In this document: piece by piece, positions 9,361 to 17,802 of the stretch | Layout: every line of letters begins with the position of its first letter | Position numbering within the stretch: position 1 is the stretch's first letter | Assembly: GCF_001446935.1 (NCBI RefSeq) | Contig: NZ_LKKK01000002.1 | Span: 248,001 to 312,000 of the forward strand | Reading direction: 5' to 3' | Source: Pseudomonas sp. TTU2014-080ASC | GTDB taxonomy: Bacteria; Pseudomonadota; Gammaproteobacteria; Pseudomonadales; Pseudomonadaceae | Length of the DNA stretch: 64,000 nt | The notes under the pieces: generated by a model | Seen by the model: the letters and a program-made list of their open reading frames with translations, nothing else | Told to the model about the DNA's origin: nothing | Database searches by the model: none | Made by a program: the position numbers and the translations under genes

Positions 9361-9392
9361 CAGCCTCAATTCACGGGATTGAGGCTGCTTTT
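9361..9392 (+). terminator. Intrinsic terminator after the FMN reductase gene
   Basis: CAGCCTCAAT (9361-9370) and ATTGAGGCTG (9378-9387) form a perfect 10-base stem with a 7-base loop, followed by C and TTTT. The downstream cyclase gene starts only 18 bases later, so it may be read through or have its own promoter. Confidence 0.8.
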
Positions 9393-9410
9393 GCATACAA
9401 GGAATTCAGT

Positions 9411-10451
9411 ATGACGATTAAATCGATGCGCCTGAGGCTGGCCCTGCTGGTGCTGGTCAACAGCGCAGTCAGCCCGGTCTTTGCTCAGGCTGTGGATAAA
9501 ATTGAACGTGATCAGTTGGGCATGGCCCGTCATATCGGCCCGGTGACATGGGCCCGGTGCACCGTTGAAATGAACAAGCCGGGTGCCCAGGCATACGAGC
9601 TGTCATACGACCGTTCCAACGAAATGCCCCAGTCCAAATTCGCCGAGCCGGAGCACTACAGCTTTGATGCCTCACACGGCATTCCGGGGACTTACCACGG
9701 CTTCAATACCGAATCGGTGCGCGGCAACATCGGCGGGCAGGGTACGCAGATAGACGCTTTGGGGCACTTTGCCTATCTGCCGGAGATCTGGGACGGCAAG
9801 GGCGAGTTTCCCAAGCACCTGCTGAAATACTACGGCGGCTGGACTCACGATGAAGTGAAGCCACGGGATGACGGCGGCCTGCAAGTGCTGGGCACCGACA
9901 AGATTCCGCCCATCATCACCTCCGCTGTGCTGCTGGATGCGTCGCGCTACCTGAACAAAGGCCAGCCGCTGAACGATGACCAGATCATCAGCCGTGCCGA
10001 TATTGAAGGCATGCTCAAGGCTCAAGGGCTTGCCGAGCGCGGCATTCTGGCTGGGGATATGCTACTTATCCACACCGGCTGGGGTAAGAAGTGGACAGGC
10101 GATCCGGCGGTTTATTACACCCGCGGACCTGGTCTGGCTTACGACGCAGCACTGTATTTGCAGAGCAAGCAGATTGTTGCAGTAGCGCTGGATAACCCGT
10201 TCACCGACCCGGCTCCGCCAGGCATGCTCAATGGCACCGCCCAACCGGCTGGTACGCCGCAGGGACTGCCGTTTGCGATTCACCATAACAACCTGAGTCA
10301 GGCCGGGATTTATCAGATTCAGAATGCCAAGCTGGATGAACTGGCTGAGCACAACGTCTGGGAATCCTGCGCAATGGTGCTGCCGCTGAAGATCAAAGGC
10401 GGCGCGCAGGCACCGGTACGGCCGGTGGCGATTGGTCGTTCGGTGCTCTGA
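9411..10451 (+). CDS. Exported cyclase-family (kynurenine-formamidase-like) protein
   Basis: Protein of 346 residues with a signal peptide (residues 1-25, ending SPVFAQA) and a cyclase-family fold. Family members usually carry HxGTHxDxPxH, which binds metal. Here the corresponding segment reads GGQGTQIDALGHF, so Asp and the last His remain while the earlier His residues are Gly/Gln. This variant exists in a subgroup of secreted cyclase-like proteins of unknown substrate. Other motifs are LIHTGWGKKW and FAIHHNNL. It is followed by an HxlR regulator. Confidence 0.82.
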   Translation: MTIKSMRLRLALLVLVNSAVSPVFAQAVDKIERDQLGMARHIGPVTWARCTVEMNKPGAQAYELSYDRSNEMPQSKFAEPEHYSFDASHGIPGTYHGFNTESVRGNIGGQGTQIDALGHFAYLPEIWDGKGEFPKHLLKYYGGWTHDEVKPRDDGGLQVLGTDKIPPIITSAVLLDASRYLNKGQPLNDDQIISRADIEGMLKAQGLAERGILAGDMLLIHTGWGKKWTGDPAVYYTRGPGLAYDAALYLQSKQIVAVALDNPFTDPAPPGMLNGTAQPAGTPQGLPFAIHHNNLSQAGIYQIQNAKLDELAEHNVWESCAMVLPLKIKGGAQAPVRPVAIGRSVL

Positions 10452-10464
10452 TTCTGCATGCGCT

Positions 10465-10525
10465 TGTGGATAAGTTATACGTGGCGGATCTTAAGGTCAC
10501 AGTCCCGCGTCGCAGCTTATCCACA
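10465..10525. promoter_or_regulatory. Inverted pair of exact DnaA boxes
   Basis: TGTGGATAA at 10465-10473 and TTATCCACA at 10517-10525 face each other in the short gap before the HxlR gene. A third copy lies at 10990-10998, just past that gene. Confidence 0.55.
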
Positions 10526-10571
10526 TGCAGCTAGAGAGCTTGAGTGAAAATATTAAAGGAGTACGACCTCA

Positions 10572-10940
10572 ATGGAGTTTGAACAGAGTTCCTGTAACCG
10601 GGCATTTGTTGTAGCACTGAAAGATGCGTTGAATGTCATCAGCGGAAAGTGGAAGTTGGCGATTGTCTGCGTCCTGCTGGAAGGTGGCCGCCGTTTCAGT
10701 GATATCGAACGGCTTATTACCGGCATCACCCCGCGTATGGTGTCCCGGGAGTTGAAGGAGCTGGAAATCAACGGTGTGGTGAAGAAGAGCCTGAATCAGG
10801 AAAACGGCTCGGCCATTACCCGCTATGAACTGACCGAGTCCGGTGAGCAGCTGAAGGATGTGATCGTGCAGATGGTGGAGTGGGGGCAAAAGCACCGGCA
10901 GGCCAGCGCGGCACCTTGTGAAGTCCAGCTTCAGGAGTAA
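10572..10940 (+). CDS. HxlR-family transcriptional regulator
   Basis: Winged-helix regulator of 122 residues covering one HxlR domain. It contains ISGKWKLAIVCVLLEGGRRF, ITPRMVSRELKELE and RYELTESGEQL. It has a conserved N-terminal Cys (SSCNRAF) of the kind used as a redox or electrophile sensor in some HxlR/DUF24 proteins. AAAGGAG precedes the ATG. The neighbouring DsbA, FMN reductase and cyclase genes are possible targets. Confidence 0.9.
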   Translation: MEFEQSSCNRAFVVALKDALNVISGKWKLAIVCVLLEGGRRFSDIERLITGITPRMVSRELKELEINGVVKKSLNQENGSAITRYELTESGEQLKDVIVQMVEWGQKHRQASAAPCEVQLQE

Positions 10941-11097
10941 TTAAAGCAACTTGTCCACATTCATTCAGAGCCAAATGTTGGTTTTTCTCTGTGGATAACT
11001 CGATGTAGGTTGCAAATCATCTCAAGGCCCGAGCTTTCTCTGGCAAAACCCGGATAATGGCGGCAATTTTTTGCGTGCTGAACCGGTAGCTGCCCCT

Positions 11098-13305
11098 ATG
11101 GAAATCAAGGTCAACTTTCTCGACAACCTGCGACTTGAAGCCAAGTTCGACGACTTCACGGTGATCGCTGACCAGCCGATCCGTTACAAGGGCGACGGCT
11201 CAGCGCCGGGGCCGTTCGATTACTTCCTCGCGTCGTCTGCGCTGTGCGCGGCGTACTTTGTGAAGCTGTACTGCCAGACGCGGGACATCCCCACCGAAAA
11301 CATTCGTCTGTCGCAGAACAACATCGTCGACCCCGAAGACCGCTACAAGCAGATCTTCAAAATTCAGGTCGAGCTGCCTGCGGATATCTCCGAGAAAGAC
11401 CGTCAGGGCATTCTGCGTTCTATCGACCGTTGCACGGTGAAAAAGGTGGTGCAGACTGGCCCCGATTTCATCATCGAAGAGGTGGATAACCTCGACGCCG
11501 ACGCTCAGGCATTGCTGGCGCTGGATACCTCTGGCACCAGCACTGTGATCCCCGGTAAAGACCTGCCGCTGGAAGAGACCATCGCCAATATGTCGGCAAT
11601 TCTCGCCGGGCTGGGGATGAAGATCGAAATCGCCTCCTGGCGCAACATTGTGCCTAACGTCTGGTCCCTGCATATCCGCGATGCGCAGTCGCCGATGTGC
11701 TTCACCAACGGCAAGGGCGCGACCAAAGAAAGCGCGCTGGCGTCGGCGCTGGGCGAGTTTATCGAGCGTCTGAACTGCAACTTCTTCTACAACGATCAGT
11801 TCTGGGGCGAAGAGATCGCCAATGCGCCGTTCGTGCATTACCCGGACGAGCGCTGGTTCCAGCCGGGACGTAAAGACGAGCTGCCGAAAGAAATTCTCGA
11901 TGCCTACACCCTGAAGATTTACAACCCGGACGGTGAGCTGCGCGGCTCGCACCTGTACGACACCAACTCCGGCAACATCGAGCGCGGCATCTGCTCGCTG
12001 CCGTATGTGCGCCAGTCCGATGGCGAAGTGGTGTACTTCCCCTCCAACCTGATCGAAAACCTTTACCTCAGCAATGGCATGAGCGCCGGTAATACGCTGG
12101 CTGAAGCGCAGGTGCAGTGCCTGTCGGAAATCTTCGAGCGTGCGGTTAAGCGCGAAATTCTCGAAGGCGAAATCGCCCTGCCGGATGTGCCGGACGAGGT
12201 GCTGGCCAAGTACCCCGGCATCGTCGCGGGCATCAAAGGACTCGAAGAGCAGGGCTTCCCGGTATTGGTGAAGGACGCGTCGCTGGGCGGTGAGTTCCCG
12301 GTGATGTGCGTGACCCTGATGAACCCGCGTACCGGCGGCGTGTTCGCCTCTTTCGGCGCCCATCCGCGCTTTGAAGTGGCGCTGGAGCGCAGCCTCACCG
12401 AATTGCTGCAAGGCCGCAGTTTCGAAGGCTTGAACGACCTGCCGCAACCGACGTTCCAAGGTCATGCGGTGATGGAGCCGAACAACTTTGTTGAGCACTT
12501 CATCGACTCCAGCGGCGTGGTGTCGTGGCGCTTCTTCAGCTCCAAGGCGGATTACGAATTCGTTGAGTGGGACTTCTCCAGCGATGGCGAAAACCCCAAC
12601 GAGGAAGAGGCTGCAACCCTGTTTGGCATCCTCGAAGACATGGGCAAAGAAGCCTACATGGCGGTCTACGAACACCTTGGCGCTACGGCCTGCCGGATTC
12701 TGGTGCCGGGCTATTCGGAGATTTATCCGATCGAAGATTTGATCTGGGATAACACCAACAAGGCGCTGTTTTTCCGCGAAGACATCCTCAACCTGCACAG
12801 CCTCGATGACGAAGCCCTGCAAGCGCTGGTCGAGCGTCTGGAAGAGAGCGAGCTGGACGATTACACCGACATCAAAACCCTGATCGGCATTGAGTTCGAC
12901 GACAACACCGCGTGGGGCCAACTGACCATCCTTGAGCTGAAGCTGCTGATTTATGTGGCCTTGCAGCGTTTTGAAGACGCTAAGGACCTGGTCGAAGCCT
13001 TCCTCCAGTACAACGACAACTCCGCCGAGCGCGGCCTGTTCTATCAGGCTATGAATGTGGTGCTGGAAGTGGTGATTGATGAAGACATGGAGCTGGAAGA
13101 CTACGAAACCAACTTCCGCCGCATGTTCGGTAACGAGCGGATGGACGCGGTTATCGGTTCCGTCGAAGGCACTGTGCGCTTCTACGGCCTGACCCCGACC
13201 AGCATGAAGCTGGAAGGTTTGGACCGTCACCTGCGCTTGATCGACAGCTACAAGAAGCTGCATGCGGCACGGGCTAAAGCTGTTGGGCTGAATGTCGGGG
13301 CGTGA
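11098..13305 (+). CDS. OsmC-YcaO fusion protein
   Basis: Two-domain protein of 735 residues. Residues 1-140 are an OsmC/Ohr-like domain (RYKGDGSAPGPFDYFLASSA) with Cys50 and Cys112 in the positions of the peroxidatic pair. The rest is a YcaO domain (TNGKGATKESALASALGEFI, VQCLSEIFERAVKREILEGE) with the acidic C-terminal extension seen in E. coli YcaO. YcaO proteins bind ATP and activate amide backbones; the E. coli protein assists RimO-dependent thiomethylation of ribosomal protein S12. I start at the ATG at 11098, since the frame otherwise opens with TTG at 11071. No RiPP precursor or partner gene is adjacent. Confidence 0.9.
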   Translation: MEIKVNFLDNLRLEAKFDDFTVIADQPIRYKGDGSAPGPFDYFLASSALCAAYFVKLYCQTRDIPTENIRLSQNNIVDPEDRYKQIFKIQVELPADISEKDRQGILRSIDRCTVKKVVQTGPDFIIEEVDNLDADAQALLALDTSGTSTVIPGKDLPLEETIANMSAILAGLGMKIEIASWRNIVPNVWSLHIRDAQSPMCFTNGKGATKESALASALGEFIERLNCNFFYNDQFWGEEIANAPFVHYPDERWFQPGRKDELPKEILDAYTLKIYNPDGELRGSHLYDTNSGNIERGICSLPYVRQSDGEVVYFPSNLIENLYLSNGMSAGNTLAEAQVQCLSEIFERAVKREILEGEIALPDVPDEVLAKYPGIVAGIKGLEEQGFPVLVKDASLGGEFPVMCVTLMNPRTGGVFASFGAHPRFEVALERSLTELLQGRSFEGLNDLPQPTFQGHAVMEPNNFVEHFIDSSGVVSWRFFSSKADYEFVEWDFSSDGENPNEEEAATLFGILEDMGKEAYMAVYEHLGATACRILVPGYSEIYPIEDLIWDNTNKALFFREDILNLHSLDDEALQALVERLEESELDDYTDIKTLIGIEFDDNTAWGQLTILELKLLIYVALQRFEDAKDLVEAFLQYNDNSAERGLFYQAMNVVLEVVIDEDMELEDYETNFRRMFGNERMDAVIGSVEGTVRFYGLTPTSMKLEGLDRHLRLIDSYKKLHAARAKAVGLNVGA

Positions 13306-13328
13306 GTGTATTCATTCCACTTGGCGAT

Positions 13329-13360
13329 TGTGGATAACCCGCTACTTTAGGTTATCCACA
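13329..13360. terminator. Hairpin made of two inverted DnaA boxes between convergent genes
   Basis: TGTGGATAACC (13329-13339) and GGTTATCCACA (13350-13360) are perfect inverted 11-mers around a 10-base loop, placed between the YcaO and FAD-oxidoreductase stops. It could terminate both transcripts. Each arm is also an exact DnaA box. Confidence 0.6.
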
Positions 13361-13368
13361 GCCAGCCG

Positions 13369-14664
13369 CTATTCCTGAACAGGCGGGAAGTGCTGCTGGA
13401 CCAGCGAGCAGGCCTGACGGACGCTGTGCTCGACGGTTTCAAAGGACAGGCTGGCACCGATGAAGTAAATCCCCGATTGCCCCTGCAGCTGTTCAAGCTG
13501 TCTGAAGAAGCCGTTACTAAGCGCCTGACTGTCGGCATGAGGGAAGTAATCCCATTCCTGACGTAGCAGCAGGGCTTTGAATTCGCCGCCCTGATTGTGG
13601 ATGTCCTCTGCCAGCGCAGCGTTCAGCTGTTCCGGCGTCGCGTTGCGGCAGGCTTGCTGCCAGCTGATATACACCGGCTTATCTGCTGATCGATTGGCCC
13701 ATGCGGCGGTTCGGTGTGGCGGCGTTGGCTGCGCGTGTTCAGGGATCAAACTGAACGTCTCGGTCGGCAGCTTGCTGGCGCAGAACAGGTTGACCAAATA
13801 GCGCAGGCTGTTGACCTGACGGAACAGCTGCTGATGCTGCTCAGGCCAGTTCATCAGCTGGCTGAGCTGGTTGAGCGGCGCGCTGATCAGCAGGGCATCG
13901 AACTCGAAGTCGTGCTCTTCGTTGATGATCAGATGCAGTGGGCCGTTGTCGTCATTTGGCGTGATGGTGGTGATGCGCGCATTAAGGCGCACGTCGAAAT
14001 CGGCGCTGACGGCCTCCCACAGTGACTGGTAGCCGCTGGGAAAGGTGAAGAACTCACCTAGCTGCAGCTGGCCATTCTCGACCTTGAGTAACCAACCGAT
14101 GATTTGCATCAGGTACAGCGCCGGCGTGTCCTCATAATTGCCGTAACCAAAGCCCACCAGAATGCTCTGCGCTAACTGCGCAACCGGCATAAAGCCGTGG
14201 CGTTGAGCAAATTGGGCAAAGGGCCGGAACAGCTCTGAATGCGCTTGGCTTAGAGGCTGATCACAGACAAAGCGTTGCAGGGCAGACGCGTAATTATGGA
14301 TAGCCTGCGCGGTTTCCTCTGCGTCGTGGCGGCTGAGCAGTAATTCCATTAGCGTGTGTTGCTGGTGCTGCTCAACAAACGTCAGCGGAACCGGATACGG
14401 CTGGTAGTCGATGCCGTAGTCATCAGCCAGCTTGAGTACGTGGGTGTAATCGGCACTGGCCAGGACTGCGCCTATTTCGACAATGCCATCAGCTGTTGGT
14501 AAGGAATGGACTTTGCCGCCGACACGGCTGTTTTGTTCGAACAGGGTGATCCGTCCATAACCCTGTTCACGCAGGCAGCAGGCTGCGCTGAGGCCCGCCG
14601 GACCTGCGCCGAGAATGGCGATCCGGGCGTATTGATCTCCCTTCCAGAGGGCGGGCCTCGGCAT
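13369..14664 (-). CDS. FAD-dependent amine-oxidase-like oxidoreductase
   Basis: Flavoprotein of 431 residues with an N-terminal Rossmann FAD site (IAILGAGPAGLSAACCLREQ), then NSRVGGKVHSL, the flavin-contact motif of the amine oxidase / protoporphyrinogen oxidase / desaturase superfamily. Near the C-terminus IYFIGASLSFETVEHSV is the second FAD contact. It is the last gene of a five-gene run: its start lies 3 bases after the acyl-CoA synthetase stop, so translation is coupled. The substrate is unknown; in this context an acyl or lipid intermediate is likely. Confidence 0.85.
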   Translation of the reverse strand: MPRPALWKGDQYARIAILGAGPAGLSAACCLREQGYGRITLFEQNSRVGGKVHSLPTADGIVEIGAVLASADYTHVLKLADDYGIDYQPYPVPLTFVEQHQQHTLMELLLSRHDAEETAQAIHNYASALQRFVCDQPLSQAHSELFRPFAQFAQRHGFMPVAQLAQSILVGFGYGNYEDTPALYLMQIIGWLLKVENGQLQLGEFFTFPSGYQSLWEAVSADFDVRLNARITTITPNDDNGPLHLIINEEHDFEFDALLISAPLNQLSQLMNWPEQHQQLFRQVNSLRYLVNLFCASKLPTETFSLIPEHAQPTPPHRTAAWANRSADKPVYISWQQACRNATPEQLNAALAEDIHNQGGEFKALLLRQEWDYFPHADSQALSNGFFRQLEQLQGQSGIYFIGASLSFETVEHSVRQACSLVQQHFPPVQE

Positions 14665-14667
14665 CCG

Positions 14668-16380
14668 TCAGGCCCTCTCCCAGAGAACATGTGCCTGCGA
14701 GCGGTTGAGCTGCTCAGCCAGTTCGCTGTACTGGGCTTCAATCAGGTTGCGCTTGACCTTCAGGGTTGGCGTGACCAGGCCTGAGTCCGGTGACCAGTCG
14801 CGGGTGGCGATGACCACACCGGCAATCTTTTCGTGGTTGAGGAGTTGCCGGTTGGTCTGTTCAACGAAGTCGGTGATGGTTTGGCGCAGGTCATCTTCGT
14901 TGTTTGGACGGTAGGCCTCAGTGAGGGTGACGATGGCCACCGGCTGGGGCATCCCGGAGCCAATCAGGCAGATTTGCTCAAAGCCTTTGAAGGCCGAAAG
15001 CTTGGCTTCGATTGGCGACGGCGCTACGTATTCGCCTTTCTCGGTTTTGAACAGTTCCTTGATGCGGCCGGTAATGCGCAGGAAACCATCGCTGTCGAGT
15101 TGGCCGAGATCTCCGGTGCGGTAATAGCCTTCCGCGTCGAGGGTTTCCTGGGTTTTTTCCGGCTCTTTGTAATAGCCCTGCATCAGTGTCGGGGACTTGA
15201 ACAGAATTTCTCCTTCAGCACTGAGTTTTGCGCCGTTTTCCGGCATGGCTTTGCCAACTGTGCCGGGGCGGAAGGCACCCGGGCGACCGATAAAGCCGTA
15301 AGCGAAGTTTTCGGTCATGCCATAGCCTTCGCTGATCTGCAGGCCTATACGGGCATACCACTCCTGCAGAGCTGGCGACAGAGCGGCCGCGCCGGAAACG
15401 ATCATGCGGGCCTGATCCAGCCCCAGCGCTTTACGCACTTTGCGCGCCACCAGGCTGCGCAGCAGGGGGATCGCCAGCAGGGTGTCGAGACGCGATTGGG
15501 GAATCCTGGCAAGGATGTTGTCCTGAAACTTCTTCCACAGGCGTGGCACCGAGAAGAAGATGGTTGGCCTGACTGCGCACAGATCGTGCTGGAAGGTTTT
15601 GAGTGACTGGGTGAAGTTGATCTGCATGCCCGAGTACAGGCTGCTGTTGGCCAGCAGCAGGCGTTCTGCCACGTGGGCCAGTGGCAGGAACGACAGGCTG
15701 CGGTCCCGGGCCGAGAGATTGAACACGGCCACGGCATGGTGGCCTACGTGGCGTGGTGCGCGGTAGCAATGCACCACGCCTTTAGGGTTGCCGGTGGTGC
15801 CGGAGGTGTAAATGATGGTCCAGACATCTTCATCGTCCGGGATCGGCTTACCGGTCATGGGTTGGTGAGTGGCGACCAAGTCCGGCAACTGGTGCTGCAC
15901 ATCTTGGGTCCGCACAAAGTCGCAATCGCTGCCGTGGTAAGAGAAGCCGATAGTGATCAGGGTCTTGGCAATGCTCGGCCTGAGGCGCTGCCACACGGGC
16001 TCGTCGAGCTTGCCGACGAAGATCGCCTTGGCTTCAGAGTGCTCTAACACATACGCCAGTGATTCCGGTGTCTGGTCAACGTACAGCGGCACACTGACCA
16101 GACCTGAAAGCTGCAGGGCAAGGTCGGAGATGATCCACTCAGCGCAGTTTTTCGAGAGGATTGCGACCTTATCACCCTGCTCAAGTCCCAGGCTTTTCAG
16201 GGCGCTGGCCAGCCGTCGCACCTGATCGTCGATGTTCGCCCAGCTGTACTGCAGCCACTGACCATCAACGGGTTGACGCAGGTAAATGGCATCGGGGGTT
16301 TGCTCTGCCCAGTGGTAGAGCATTTCGATGGGGGATTTACCTTTGACAAAGTCTTTCAGTTGCATAGGGTCCGTACTCAT
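14668..16380 (-). CDS. Long-chain acyl-CoA synthetase (AMP-forming)
   Basis: Adenylate-forming ligase of 570 residues. Motifs in order are YTSGTTGNPKGVVH (AMP/P-loop), VSGAAALSPALQEW, SEGYGMTEN, YYRTGDLGQLDSDGFLRITG, KELFKTEKGEYVAP, and the terminal LTPTLKVKRN with the catalytic Lys. These are hallmarks of the FAA1-like long-chain group rather than the short FadD type. It should charge a fatty acid as CoA or acyl-AMP. It is flanked by thioesterase and FAD-oxidoreductase genes at 11 and 3 bases, within the diiron-oxygenase operon. Confidence 0.93.
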   Translation of the reverse strand: MSTDPMQLKDFVKGKSPIEMLYHWAEQTPDAIYLRQPVDGQWLQYSWANIDDQVRRLASALKSLGLEQGDKVAILSKNCAEWIISDLALQLSGLVSVPLYVDQTPESLAYVLEHSEAKAIFVGKLDEPVWQRLRPSIAKTLITIGFSYHGSDCDFVRTQDVQHQLPDLVATHQPMTGKPIPDDEDVWTIIYTSGTTGNPKGVVHCYRAPRHVGHHAVAVFNLSARDRSLSFLPLAHVAERLLLANSSLYSGMQINFTQSLKTFQHDLCAVRPTIFFSVPRLWKKFQDNILARIPQSRLDTLLAIPLLRSLVARKVRKALGLDQARMIVSGAAALSPALQEWYARIGLQISEGYGMTENFAYGFIGRPGAFRPGTVGKAMPENGAKLSAEGEILFKSPTLMQGYYKEPEKTQETLDAEGYYRTGDLGQLDSDGFLRITGRIKELFKTEKGEYVAPSPIEAKLSAFKGFEQICLIGSGMPQPVAIVTLTEAYRPNNEDDLRQTITDFVEQTNRQLLNHEKIAGVVIATRDWSPDSGLVTPTLKVKRNLIEAQYSELAEQLNRSQAHVLWERA

Positions 16381-16391
16381 TTCTTATTGGG

Positions 16392-16913
16392 TTATGCGAG
16401 CGTCATCAGGCGCTCTGCTTCCTGCCACGCGCGGATAGCATCGGGAATGTCTGGGGCTGCACCGGTATGGCCCAGCGCCTGGTACAGATCGTGTGAGGGG
16501 ACGACGCCTCGCCTGCTGAGAATGACGCCCTTGCTTTGCCCGGCGGCCATAACAGTCTCTCCACAGAGAAACTCGAACTTCATGTAGCTCCAGCGCTCGT
16601 CCCAACAGACCAAGGTGAAGCGCAGGCGGTAGCGGGCGAAGGGCTTTAAGGCTTTGCGGTAGTTGAGCATCGACGCGCCGAGAACGGGCCTCCAGCCCTT
16701 TTTCAGAGCCAGTTTGAGCAGCCCGGCGCGGGCCATATAGTCGATCAGGGCCAGGTCGAGGATGGTCAGGTAACGGCCGTTGTTCATGTGCCCGTTAATG
16801 TCCAGATCGTTTGGCCAGACGCGCAGATCCAGCTCAATGCTGTCGCCGATGCGGATCGCGGGTTTGAACCAGGTCCGAAGCAAGGTGATGAGCAGGCGCA
16901 AGTACAGATTCAT
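16392..16913 (-). CDS. Hotdog-fold acyl-CoA thioesterase family protein
   Basis: Protein of 173 residues from the 4-hydroxybenzoyl-CoA thioesterase / THEM6-like group. WPNDLDINGHMNNGRYL (about residues 33-49) is the hotdog catalytic helix start, and YRKALKPFARYRL follows in the central strands. A hydrophobic N-terminus (LRLLITLLRTWF) suggests membrane association. It lies between the enoyl-CoA hydratase and synthetase genes with 25- and 11-base gaps. It may release the product acyl chain. Confidence 0.83.
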   Translation of the reverse strand: MNLYLRLLITLLRTWFKPAIRIGDSIELDLRVWPNDLDINGHMNNGRYLTILDLALIDYMARAGLLKLALKKGWRPVLGASMLNYRKALKPFARYRLRFTLVCWDERWSYMKFEFLCGETVMAAGQSKGVILSRRGVVPSHDLYQALGHTGAAPDIPDAIRAWQEAERLMTLA

Positions 16914-16938
16914 CGGTGCATTCCCTCTGTGCTCAGGT

Positions 16939-17721
16939 TCAGGAGGTAACCGCCTGACGGCGCTGCAGGCGGCTCAGCAGATCGTTTGCCAGACGCTGCA
17001 GGTGCTGTTGCACGTCCGGGCTCAGGAACGCCTCTACAAAGTTATCGACGGGCAGGGTTTGCACGCAGGCAAAGTGCTGCTGCAAATCGGCCTTGTTCAT
17101 CCGGCGGATTTCCAACTGCGCAGCTTCGGGCAGCCTCTGTAATGCAGTCAGATGCTCGACGGCGGTGGTGTTGAGCTGGTCGATCGGACAGAGCTCGTCG
17201 ACCACGCCAATCTCCAGTGCCTGTAAGGGTTTGAGTAGTTCGCCAAGCATCAGTCGGGTGGTCATGTGCGGGCCGCTCAGGCGGCGCAGTGCCAGCTGGA
17301 AACACTCCGGCAGTACGACGCCTGCCTGAATTTCGCTGAAGCCGAAGTTCCAGGAGCCTTCGGCCATAATCCGGTAATCGCTGAAGAGGGCGATGAGTGC
17401 ACCTGAGGCCATGCAGTGGCCGGAAATTGCAGCCACGATCGGTACCGGGCAGTGCACCATGCTGTGGGCCAGAACGAACACTTCCTGCCAGTAGCGCTCG
17501 ACATAATCAGGCTTGGCCCTGAGCAGGGTGAACAGGTCTATACCCGAAGAAAACAAGCCCGGTTGGCCGCTGATAAGGATGCCGCGAACCCCGTTTTGCG
17601 GGGCTTCGCAGATGGCGCGGTTGAGTACCTGGAGCATCTCCAGGCTCATCAGGTTGGCCGGCGGGTTAGCGATTGAGAGCTCGAGGATGCTGCCGTTAAG
17701 GTGTTGGCGCTGTGCAATCAT
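16939..17721 (-). CDS. Enoyl-CoA hydratase/isomerase family protein
   Basis: Crotonase-fold protein of 260 residues. The oxyanion-hole segments are GLFSSGIDLF (about residues 56-65) and AAISGHCMASGALIALFSDY (about 98-117). In the catalytic-loop region NFGFSEIQAGVVLPE, the acidic residues could serve hydratase or isomerase chemistry. It is the second gene of the diiron-oxygenase operon. The exact reaction is not set by the motifs. Confidence 0.9.
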   Translation of the reverse strand: MIAQRQHLNGSILELSIANPPANLMSLEMLQVLNRAICEAPQNGVRGILISGQPGLFSSGIDLFTLLRAKPDYVERYWQEVFVLAHSMVHCPVPIVAAISGHCMASGALIALFSDYRIMAEGSWNFGFSEIQAGVVLPECFQLALRRLSGPHMTTRLMLGELLKPLQALEIGVVDELCPIDQLNTTAVEHLTALQRLPEAAQLEIRRMNKADLQQHFACVQTLPVDNFVEAFLSPDVQQHLQRLANDLLSRLQRRQAVTS

Positions 17722-17802
17722 GAGTCACCTTCCTTGGTGTTTTTCTAATGGGCCGATGCTCCGTATTTATCCCTGAGGAGCACCGGCGAGTACCGCGCTG
17801 CT

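Noticed and set aside
11200..13263. 687-codon open frame antisense to the OsmC-YcaO gene
   Set aside because: It is the complement of a well-supported gene with strong codon bias; the predicted protein is His/Gln/Arg-rich without domains. It is a shadow frame.
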